DNA of 14,737 nucleotides. Origin: Deltaproteobacteria bacterium (GTDB lineage Bacteria; Desulfobacterota; Deferrimicrobia; Deferrimicrobiales; Deferrimicrobiaceae). Positions 1-5,520 of the stretch are shown here, one piece after another (the first letter of the stretch is position 1; each line of letters begins with the position of its first letter). The stretch lies in the NCBI GenBank assembly GCA_025357175.1, contig JANXPS010000089.1, positions 1 through 14,737 of the forward strand. Direction: 5' to 3'. The position numbers and the translations under genes were made by a program. The notes below the pieces were generated by a model. The model was not told the origin of the DNA and made no database searches. It was given only the letters and a program-made list of their open reading frames with translations.

Positions 1-1
1 C

Positions 2-409
2 AACGTGATCGGCAAGCGGGAACCGCGGATCTACGGCAACAAGACGCTCGAGGACATCCACGCGATGGTGATCGAGGCGGCAGCCCCCGAAGGGGCCAAC
101 GTTTCCTTTTACCAGTCCAACATCGAGGGGGAAATCGTCACGCGCCTCCAGGAAGCCCGGGAAGACGCGGACGGGCTGGTGATCAATCCCGGCGCCTACA
201 CCCACACGAGCATCGCGATCCGGGATGCGCTGCTCTATGCGGGGATTCCGGCGATCGAAGTCCACTTGAGCAACCCGCACCGGCGGGAACCGTTCCGCCA
301 CGTATCGACGGTCGCCGACGTGGCCGTAGGCCGCATCGCGGGGCTGGGGGGGTTCGGATACGTGCTCGCACTCCAGGCCATCCTCCACCATCTCCGCGGG
401 GCAGACTGA
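2..409 (+). CDS. aroQ: Type II 3-dehydroquinate dehydratase, 5' truncated by the window edge
   Basis: This enzyme dehydrates 3-dehydroquinate to 3-dehydroshikimate, the third step of the cytoplasmic shikimate pathway to aromatic amino acids. The visible 135 codons open inside the N-terminal signature. The frame reads N-V-I-G-K-R-E-P-R-I-Y-G, where family members usually have GPNLN before it, so only about 10 residues are missing and the GTG at position 5 is not the real start. The REPRIYG segment carries the catalytic loop Arg and Tyr. FYQSNIEGEIV, NPGAYTHTS (Asn and His of the active site), EVHLSN and REPFRHVS follow in the usual order and complete the dodecamer-type (class II) active site. 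The C-terminal GLGGFGYVLAL helix is also typical. The gene heads a close-packed operon, with 10 bp to the aminopeptidase gene. A run of seven G lies at 346-352. Identification is very secure. Confidence 0.96.
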   Translation, partial: NVIGKREPRIYGNKTLEDIHAMVIEAAAPEGANVSFYQSNIEGEIVTRLQEAREDADGLVINPGAYTHTSIAIRDALLYAGIPAIEVHLSNPHRREPFRHVSTVADVAVGRIAGLGGFGYVLALQAILHHLRGAD

Positions 410-419
410 GTTCTCCCTG

Positions 420-1493
420 GTGAAGACGCACGAGGCCCGGATACGCCGGCTGCTCGCATCCATGGCCCGCAGGCGCGAGGACGCCTTCCTCTGCGTCCGG
501 ATGTCCAACATCCGCTACCTGACCGGTTTCACCGGCAGCGACGCCGTGCTCGCCCTGTCGGAGGCCGGCGTCTTCCTCGTGACCGACGGGAGGTACACCG
601 AGCAGGCGCGGGCCGAGGTTTCCGCGGCCGAAGTGGTGATCTCCGACCGCAAGTGGCGCGAGGCCTCCCGCCTGATCCGCCGAATGAGGCCGGGACGGGT
701 CGGTTTCGAATCCCGGTGGCTGTCGGTCGAGCAGTATCAAGCGGTTTCCCGGGGGTGGGAATCACGCTGGGCGGCCTCGCCGGACCTGGTCGAGGCGCTC
801 CGGATGCGCAAGGACCCCGGCGAGATGCGCCTGATGGAATCCTCGGCGATCATCGCTTCCGGGGCATTGCTCGCCGCCTTGTCCCGAGGAGTCCACGGAC
901 GCACCGAGAGCGACCTGGCCGCGGATATCGAGGCCGGGATGAAGCATTTGGGGGCCGGCGAGCCCTCCTTCCGGACGATTGTGGCGTCGGGCCCCCGCTC
1001 GTCGATGCCGCACGCCGAACCGGCCGACGTCCCGATCGATCCGACCGGCCCGCTGGTCCTCGATTTCGGTGCGCGTTTCCGCGGATATTGCTCCGACGAG
1101 ACCGTCACGCTGATGCCTCCGAGGCCCGCTCGACCCATCAGGCGAATCTTCGATGCCGTCAGGAAGGCCCAGGAGGCCGGAATCGCAGCGGCGGGGCCGG
1201 GGGTCCCGTGCCGGGAGGTCGACAGGCGGGTGCGGGAATCGCTGGACCGGTCGGGCTATTTGAAGTATTTTGTTCATTCCACGGGACACGGAGTCGGGCT
1301 CGACGTTCACGAGCGTCCGACGCTTTCTCCGAGATCCCGGGACCGGCTGGCCGAGGGGATGGTGGTCACCGTCGAACCCGGGGTGTATATTCCGGGTGTG
1401 GGGGGGGTCCGGCTCGAAGACACGGTGTGCGTGGGAGCGTCTTCCGCCTCCCGGGTCACCTTTTTGCCCAAAACCCTCTCATCGCTGCTTTGA
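420..1493 (+). CDS. pepP: Xaa-Pro aminopeptidase / M24B metallopeptidase
   Basis: This is a cytoplasmic dimetal peptidase of the M24 'pita-bread' fold, predicted to remove N-terminal residues preceding proline. The 357 residues divide into a creatinase-like N-terminal domain (about 1-130, with the family phrase NIRYLTGFTGS at 31-40) and a catalytic domain. All five metal ligands can be seen: D215 in VLDFGA, D226 in GYCSDET, H290 in STGHGVGLDVHE, E319 in VTVEPGVY and E333 in VRLEDT. The length matches short bacterial PepP/PapA-type proteins of about 355 residues. The GTG at 420 was chosen because family N-termini begin with a similar basic helix. It lacks a clear Shine-Dalgarno sequence, and the in-frame ATG at 462 would also leave the domain nearly intact. 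The end of aroQ lies 10 bp upstream and efp 17 bp downstream. An eight-G run (1400-1407) lies just before E333. Prolidase (PepQ) activity cannot be excluded from sequence alone. Confidence 0.92.
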   Translation: MKTHEARIRRLLASMARRREDAFLCVRMSNIRYLTGFTGSDAVLALSEAGVFLVTDGRYTEQARAEVSAAEVVISDRKWREASRLIRRMRPGRVGFESRWLSVEQYQAVSRGWESRWAASPDLVEALRMRKDPGEMRLMESSAIIASGALLAALSRGVHGRTESDLAADIEAGMKHLGAGEPSFRTIVASGPRSSMPHAEPADVPIDPTGPLVLDFGARFRGYCSDETVTLMPPRPARPIRRIFDAVRKAQEAGIAAAGPGVPCREVDRRVRESLDRSGYLKYFVHSTGHGVGLDVHERPTLSPRSRDRLAEGMVVTVEPGVYIPGVGGVRLEDTVCVGASSASRVTFLPKTLSSLL

Positions 1494-1498
1494 TAATC

Positions 1499-1505
1499 AG
1501 GAGGA
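1499..1505 (+). promoter_or_regulatory. Strong Shine-Dalgarno sequence of efp
   Basis: AGGAGGA lies six bases before the ATG at 1511, in the 17-bp gap after the aminopeptidase stop codon. It is the strongest ribosome-binding site in this operon, consistent with the high output expected of a translation factor made from a shared mRNA. Confidence 0.8.
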
Positions 1506-1510
1506 CATGA

Positions 1511-2068
1511 ATGTATACGACGGCTGATTTCAGAAACGGACTCAAGATCGAGTTCGAAGGCATTCCCTATTCCATATCCTATTTCCAGCACGTAAAACCG
1601 GGCAAGGGCAGCGCCTTCGTCCGGACCAAGCTCAAGAACATGAAGACCGGCTCCGTCATCGAACACACCTTTCGCAGCGGCGACAAGGTCGACAAGCCCG
1701 ACCTCGAAAACAAGTCGATGACCTTCATGTATCTCGAGGGCGGCCACTTCCACTTCATGGAATCGAAGACCTACGAGCAGCTCTATCTGGATGAGGACCA
1801 CGTCGGCGACGCGGGCCAATGGCTGATCGAAAACCTCCCGGTCGACATCCTCTTCTACAAGGGAGAGCCGATCGGGATGGATCTGCCGTTCTTCATAGAC
1901 TACCTGATCACCGAGTCCGATCCGGGCGTGCGGGGCGACACGGTGAGCGGCGCGAGCAAGCCCGCGAAGCTCGAGTCCGGAGCCACCGTCATGGTGCCGC
2001 TATTCATGAATCCCGGAGACCGGATCAAGGTCGATACGCGCACCGGCACCTACATCGAAAGAGTGTGA
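1511..2068 (+). CDS. efp: Elongation factor P
   Basis: EF-P binds the ribosome between the P and E sites and relieves stalling at consecutive prolines. The 185-residue protein has the normal length. It begins with the family phrase MYTTADFRNGLKIEF (KOW-like domain I), carries the loop HVKPGKGSAFVRTKLKN, and ends in two OB-type domains (about 65-185) with the conserved PFFIDYLI-ESDPGVRGDT-ATVMVPLFMNPGD-KVDTRTGTYIERV series. The tip residue that contacts the tRNA CCA end is K32 in PGKG, the lysine equivalent of E. coli K34. A Lys rather than Arg argues against the EarP rhamnosylation route. Whether this K32 is beta-lysylated (EpmA/EpmB) or left bare cannot be told, since no modification gene is in the window. 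The gene sits between the aminopeptidase and accB genes, as in many unrelated bacteria. Confidence 0.98.
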   Translation: MYTTADFRNGLKIEFEGIPYSISYFQHVKPGKGSAFVRTKLKNMKTGSVIEHTFRSGDKVDKPDLENKSMTFMYLEGGHFHFMESKTYEQLYLDEDHVGDAGQWLIENLPVDILFYKGEPIGMDLPFFIDYLITESDPGVRGDTVSGASKPAKLESGATVMVPLFMNPGDRIKVDTRTGTYIERV

Positions 2069-2084
2069 TCCCAAGGGGGAACCC

Positions 2085-2534
2085 ATGAACGCGAAGGAAA
2101 TAAAGGAAATCCTCGAACTGCTGAAGGGGACCGAAGTAAAGGAACTCGAACTGGTCAGGGGCGAAAACACGTTGAGGGTCAAGCTCGGGGGCGCGGTCGA
2201 GTACCACGCCGTCGCGGTCGCCCCGCCTGTCGCCTCCCCGGTTGCCGTAGCCGCCCCGGCCGCCCCGGCCGCCGCCCCGGCCGCCCCGCTCAACTACAAG
2301 GAAGTCGTCTCGCCGATCGTCGGCACCTTTTATCGGGCTCCGTCTCCCGATGCGGCTCCATTCGTAGAAGTCGGCGCCAGGGTGGTCAAGGGACAGACGC
2401 TCTGCATCGTCGAGGCGATGAAGATCATGAACCAGATCGAGTCCGATACCACCGGCACGATCAAGGCGATCCTGGTCGAGAACACGTCGCCGGTGCAGTT
2501 CGGCCAGCCGCTGTTCCACATCGTCGAAGACTAG
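2085..2534 (+). CDS. accB: Biotin carboxyl carrier protein of acetyl-CoA carboxylase
   Basis: AccB is the swinging-arm subunit of the cytoplasmic acetyl-CoA carboxylase, moving CO2 from biotin carboxylase to the carboxyltransferase that makes malonyl-CoA for fatty acids. In 149 residues it shows an N-terminal helical segment (about 1-38), an Ala/Pro-rich flexible linker (about 46-69), and a C-terminal biotinyl domain (about 70-149). The biotinylation site is EAMKIMN, with the acceptor lysine at K113. The 'thumb' segment TFYRAPSPDAAPF, which marks true AccB proteins, is present. The ATG is preceded by AAGGGGGAA (2073-2081). The gene follows efp by 16 bp and precedes accC by 11 bp, giving co-transcription and near 1:1 synthesis with its enzyme partner. 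The carboxyltransferase genes accA and accD are not in the window. Confidence 0.97.
   Translation: MNAKEIKEILELLKGTEVKELELVRGENTLRVKLGGAVEYHAVAVAPPVASPVAVAAPAAPAAAPAAPLNYKEVVSPIVGTFYRAPSPDAAPFVEVGARVVKGQTLCIVEAMKIMNQIESDTTGTIKAILVENTSPVQFGQPLFHIVED
2251..2289 (+). repeat. Short tandem repeat encoding the Ala/Pro linker of AccB
   Basis: Four near-copies of the 9-base unit CCGCCCCGG lie head to tail, the third copy carrying one extra CCG triplet. They encode the run of Ala-Ala-Pro units in the flexible linker of the biotin carrier protein. Changes in copy number by whole units would keep the frame and only alter linker length. Such linkers are normal in AccB, and the repeat is probably a result of GC-rich Ala and Pro codons. 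Confidence 0.85.
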
Positions 2535-2545
2535 AAGGGGACGGC

Positions 2546-3886
2546 ATGATCAACAAGGTTCTCATCGCAAACCGGGGCGAGATCGCCGTCCGCATCATTC
2601 GAACCTGTCGCGAGATGGGCCTGCGAACGGTCGCCATCCACTCGACGATCGACAAGGACTCCATGCATGTCAGGATGGCCGACCAGTCGGTATGCGTCGG
2701 GGGGCCGCCCAGCTCGGAAAGCTATCTGAACGTCCCGGCGATTCTGAGCGCAATCGAAATCACCGATGCGGATTCGATCCATCCCGGATACGGTTTCCTG
2801 TCCGAAAACTCGGCATTCGTCGAAAAGTGCGAAAGCCATGGCGTCCGCTTCATCGGGCCGTCGTCCGAGTGCATCCGGCTGATGGGCGACAAGATCGAGG
2901 CGCGCAGGGCGGTCCAGAAGGGGAAAGTCCCCGTGGTGCCAGGCACCGAGGGGGCGGTTGCCGACGCCGAGGAAGGGCTCAAGATCGCCAAGGGGATCGG
3001 CTTCCCGGTCATCGTCAAGGCGGCGGCTGGCGGCGGCGGGCGAGGCATGAAGGTCGTCCACAGCCCGGCGGCGTTCGTCAACGCGTTCCTGACCGCCTCA
3101 TCCGAAGCCGGCTCCGCATTCGGCGTTTCCGACGTCTACATCGAAAAATATTTCGAAGAGGCGCGTCACGTCGAGGTGCAGGTCATTGCCGACAAGTTCG
3201 GAACGGTCCTCCACCTGGGCGACCGCGACTGCTCCATCCAGCGGCGGCACCAGAAACTGATCGAGGAGGCGCCCGCGCCCAATATCCCTTCGCGCGTTCG
3301 CCAGCGGATGTGGAAAGCCGCGTGCGATGCCGCAGCGGCGGTCAAGTACAACAGCGTGGGCACGGTCGAATTTCTCTACGTCCCCGGCACGACCGAGTTC
3401 TACTTTCTCGAGATGAACACCCGGATCCAGGTCGAGCACCCGGTGACCGAGATGATCACCGGCATCGATGTCGTCAAGGAACAGATCCGGATCGCCGAGG
3501 GGAAAAAACTTCGCTTCGACCAGAAAAAGGTGCAGTTCCGCGGTCACGCGATCGAGGTGCGCATCAACGCCGAAGACCCCGAAACGTTCATGCCCAGTCC
3601 GGGGACCATTTCCACGTGCCTCCTCCCCGGGGGATGCGGAGTCCGGGTCGATACGCACATCTATCCGGGCTACACCGTGCCGCCGACCTACGACTCGCTT
3701 CTCGGCAAGCTCATCGTCCACGCCGAAGACCGCAACGCCGCCATCCAGCGGATGCGTCGCGCACTTGAAGAAATCAAGATCGATGGGGTCAAGACGACGA
3801 CCGACTTCCATCGCAAGATGATGACCAATTCCGAATTCGCGGCCGGCCGCGTTTCGACGAATTTCCTGGAAAAACACCGGGCCTGA
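2546..3886 (+). CDS. accC: Acetyl-CoA carboxylase, biotin carboxylase subunit
   Basis: This ATP-grasp enzyme carboxylates the biotin on AccB using bicarbonate and ATP. The 446 residues match the usual length of about 447. Order of parts: N-terminal biotin-carboxylase domain with KVLIANRGEIAVRIIR (4-19) and HPGYGFLSEN; the ATP-grasp lid with the glycine-rich KAAAGGGGRGMK (158-169); RDCSIQRRHQKLIEEAP (227-243), whose K237 corresponds to the catalytic E. coli K238; and FLEMNTRIQVEHPVTE with E289, N291, R293 and E297. The C-terminal domain carries FRGHAIEVRINAED, and PTYDSLLGKLIVHAEDR follows. E275 and E289 are the expected metal-binding pair, here separated by two residues more than in E. coli (a VPGTT turn). 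A Shine-Dalgarno AGAAGGGG lies just before the ATG. The conserved accBC pair is intact, with no sign of fusion or damage. Confidence 0.98.
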   Translation: MINKVLIANRGEIAVRIIRTCREMGLRTVAIHSTIDKDSMHVRMADQSVCVGGPPSSESYLNVPAILSAIEITDADSIHPGYGFLSENSAFVEKCESHGVRFIGPSSECIRLMGDKIEARRAVQKGKVPVVPGTEGAVADAEEGLKIAKGIGFPVIVKAAAGGGGRGMKVVHSPAAFVNAFLTASSEAGSAFGVSDVYIEKYFEEARHVEVQVIADKFGTVLHLGDRDCSIQRRHQKLIEEAPAPNIPSRVRQRMWKAACDAAAAVKYNSVGTVEFLYVPGTTEFYFLEMNTRIQVEHPVTEMITGIDVVKEQIRIAEGKKLRFDQKKVQFRGHAIEVRINAEDPETFMPSPGTISTCLLPGGCGVRVDTHIYPGYTVPPTYDSLLGKLIVHAEDRNAAIQRMRRALEEIKIDGVKTTTDFHRKMMTNSEFAAGRVSTNFLEKHRA

Positions 3887-3910
3887 CGGGATAGCTTCAG
3901 CTTGACAGAC

Positions 3911-3916
3911 AGGGGG
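3911..3916 (+). promoter_or_regulatory. Shine-Dalgarno sequence that supports a TTG start
   Basis: AGGGGG lies eight bases before the TTG at 3925. The frame is closed upstream by a TAG at 3892-3894, and the first in-frame ATG (3952) has no comparable site in front of it. The TTG start keeps the N-terminal residues TFLGSFKKMFG, which resemble the start of related TPR proteins. Confidence 0.6.
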
Positions 3917-3924
3917 CTCACGGG

Positions 3925-5280
3925 TTGACGTTCCTCGGATCATTCAAGAAAATGTTCGGCCCCAAGGGGGGCGACGAGCGTTCCGACCTCGAAAAAAAGG
4001 TCAGGGCTTCGCCCAACGACCCCCAGCTCCGCCAGAAACTCGCGCTCGTCCTGCTCAAGCAGCGGGAGGTGCTCGAGGGGGTCAACGAACTCGCCAAGGC
4101 GGGCGAACTGTACGAGAAGGACGGATTTGCCGGCAAGGCGATCTCCGTTCTCCGCCAGCTTCTCAAGTACGACATCGAAAACATCGAGATCCAGCAGCGG
4201 CTCATCGGACTGCTGGCCCGCCAGGGGCTGACCGGAGATGCCCAGGTCGAGTTTGAAAAATTCGCCGGCGGGCTCGCTCACAAGCTGACTGACGATCAGA
4301 AAATCGATTTTTTCAGCCGGATGGCCGAGAGCCTGCCGGGATCGCCGCTGCCCCAGCTTTTCATCGTCGATATCCTGTTGCCGCAGCACAAGCTGCATGA
4401 AGCCGTCAGCGCGCTGTCAAAAGCCGTCGATCCGGCGGTCGCCTCCGGTGACGTCGCCCGATATTCCGAGCGGCTCCGGGCCTTTGTCGCCGCCGCCGGC
4501 GAATCCGTCGATCATCTCGAACCTTGCGGCTTTCTCTGGTACCGGATCGGCAACGCGAGCCAGGGCGAGACGTTTTTCCTGAAGGTCCGTGAAGCGGCGA
4601 CGGCGGCCGACGATACCGATCGCGTCGAGGCAATCGATCGGGTCATGACCGCGATCGCGGATGGTTGGGACGTCGGCTCCGCCAGGGTACTCGGCTTCGG
4701 CGAAGCGCTCGCAAAACTCGCCGAACCGGCCATACCGGCCGCGTCCCGATTCGGCGGCGAACCGGGCTTCGTATCCCCGCCACCGGATGGCGGGGGGCAA
4801 GCGTCCGGCCGCGGCGTCGAAGTCGACGAGGGGCAGACCGAGGCCGAGGAAGACGCCTCCATGGTTCAGGACGCCCTGGGACGATTGCAGGCAAAGGTCG
4901 ACGAGGAAATCGGGGAATCCGATTATGAGACCCGCTACAACCTCGGAATCGCCTACAAGGAAATGGGACTGCTTGGCGAAGCGCTCAAGGAATTCCGCAT
5001 TGCGGCCCGCAGGGCCGATCTTCGCCTGGGCGCAACGACGCTTCTCGCGGATGTCATGGCCGAGCAGGGCGACGTCGAATCCGCATTGTCCGAACTCGAC
5101 GCCTTGGTCGGATCGGGCGACATCGACGACACCGGCATCCGGGACGTCCGCTACCACAAGGCGATCCTGCTCGAAAAGGCCGGCAGGACGGACGAGGCAG
5201 CCGAACTCTTCGCGGCCATATCGACCGAATCGCCCGGTTATCGGGACGTTCGCGCCCGCGCCGAACGTCTGGGGCGTTGA
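3925..5280 (+). CDS. Tetratricopeptide-repeat (TPR) protein of unknown role
   Basis: This is a 451-residue protein with no signal peptide and no membrane segment, so probably cytoplasmic. The N-terminal part (about 20-115) is a run of TPR-like helical hairpins, beginning LEKKVRASPNDPQLRQKLA and continuing through GELYEKDGFAGKAISVLRQLL. A middle helical region (about 116-265) is less clear. A Gly/Pro/Glu-rich, probably disordered linker spans about 266-312. The C-terminal part (about 329-451) has well-formed TPRs, starting with the phrase YETRYNLGIAYKEMGLLGEALKEF that is common in deltaproteobacterial TPR proteins. TPRs bind other proteins; no enzyme motif is present. It starts with TTG, supported by an upstream Shine-Dalgarno, 38 bp after accC, so it is probably read as the last gene of the aroQ-accC operon. 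Whether it acts on acetyl-CoA carboxylase or on something unrelated such as pili or motility cannot be said. Confidence 0.85.
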   Translation: MTFLGSFKKMFGPKGGDERSDLEKKVRASPNDPQLRQKLALVLLKQREVLEGVNELAKAGELYEKDGFAGKAISVLRQLLKYDIENIEIQQRLIGLLARQGLTGDAQVEFEKFAGGLAHKLTDDQKIDFFSRMAESLPGSPLPQLFIVDILLPQHKLHEAVSALSKAVDPAVASGDVARYSERLRAFVAAAGESVDHLEPCGFLWYRIGNASQGETFFLKVREAATAADDTDRVEAIDRVMTAIADGWDVGSARVLGFGEALAKLAEPAIPAASRFGGEPGFVSPPPDGGGQASGRGVEVDEGQTEAEEDASMVQDALGRLQAKVDEEIGESDYETRYNLGIAYKEMGLLGEALKEFRIAARRADLRLGATTLLADVMAEQGDVESALSELDALVGSGDIDDTGIRDVRYHKAILLEKAGRTDEAAELFAAISTESPGYRDVRARAERLGR

Positions 5281-5316
5281 CCGCCGTTTCCCGCCTGTTT
5301 GAACGGGTTGCGGTCA
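5278..5316 (+). terminator. Possible imperfect hairpin over the TPR gene stop codon
   Basis: TGACCGC (5278-5284, starting with the stop codon) pairs perfectly with GCGGTCA (5310-5316). A second inner stem, CCCG (5290-5293) with CGGG (5304-5307), closes a 10-base loop. The structure sits at the end of the accBC-TPR operon, but no clean T-run follows, so it would be a weak or factor-dependent terminator or an mRNA end-protecting hairpin. Confidence 0.35.
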
Positions 5317-5336
5317 GGTTGTCATTCGTGTTAAAA
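5308..5336 (+). promoter_or_regulatory. Tentative sigma-70 promoter of the tRNA-Gly gene
   Basis: TTGCGG (5308-5313) and TTAAAA (5331-5336) are 17 bases apart and end 12 bases before the mature tRNA, which is the right geometry. Each box matches its consensus only partly (about 3 of 6 positions). A better -35-like hexamer, TTGTCA at 5319-5324, has no -10 partner at a useful distance. Read-through from the operon upstream is the alternative source of the tRNA. Confidence 0.25.
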
Positions 5337-5348
5337 GGTTTGTTCTGC

Positions 5349-5423
5349 GCGGGCGTAATTCAGGGGTAGAATGTCAGCTTCCCAAGCTGAACGTCGCCGG
5401 TTCGAATCCGGTCGCCCGCTCCA
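5349..5423 (+). tRNA. glyU: tRNA-Gly, anticodon CCC, with encoded 3' CCA
   Basis: The sequence folds as a full 75-base cloverleaf. The acceptor arms GCGGGCG (5349-5355) and CGCCCGC (5413-5419) pair over 7 bp, followed by discriminator T and CCA (5421-5423). The D stem is ATTC/GAAT. The anticodon stem TCAGC/GCTGA holds the loop TTCCCAA, giving anticodon CCC, which reads GGG glycine codons. The T arm GCCGG-TTCGAAT-CCGGT has the standard loop and one G-U pair. The arrangement closely parallels E. coli tRNA-Gly(CCC). GGG codons are frequent in the neighbouring genes. It stands alone between two operons, followed by its own terminator; no integrase or attachment duplication was seen nearby. Confidence 0.97.
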
Positions 5424-5457
5424 CTCGATCATCCCGATTCCATTGCAATAATGCCTC

Positions 5458-5490
5458 AAAGAACCCCTCCTGTTCGGAGGGGTTCTTTGT
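5458..5490 (+). terminator. Intrinsic terminator after tRNA-Gly
   Basis: AAAGAACCCCTCC (5458-5470) pairs perfectly over 13 bp with GGAGGGGTTCTTT (5476-5488) around the loop TGTTC, and the 3' side runs into a T-rich tail. The A-rich start of the stem means it could also stop transcription from the other strand. It lies 35 bases after the tRNA and insulates the tamB operon from upstream transcription. Confidence 0.9.
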
Positions 5491-5512
5491 TCTGCCAGTA
5501 ATTCGCTATAAT
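5483..5512 (+). promoter_or_regulatory. Promoter of the tamB operon with consensus TATAAT
   Basis: A perfect -10 box TATAAT lies at 5507-5512. Candidate -35 hexamers, TTCTTT at 5483 (18-base spacer) or TCTTTG at 5484 (17-base spacer), are weak and overlap the 3' arm of the preceding terminator. The expected start point is about 5518-5520, directly before the ATG at 5521. The mRNA would then have almost no 5' leader. The G-run 5513-5518 is only two bases from the ATG, too close for a normal ribosome-binding site. Confidence 0.6.
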
Positions 5513-5520
5513 GGGGGGCT

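Noticed and set aside
2546..3886. Pyruvate carboxylase or propionyl-CoA carboxylase subunit as an alternative to AccC
   Set aside because: The length of about 446 residues and the accB gene directly upstream fit the acetyl-CoA carboxylase subunit.
5349..5423. tRNA-Gly as attachment site of an integrated element
   Set aside because: There is no integrase, no repeat of the tRNA 3' end and no compositional break downstream; the next genes are core envelope genes.
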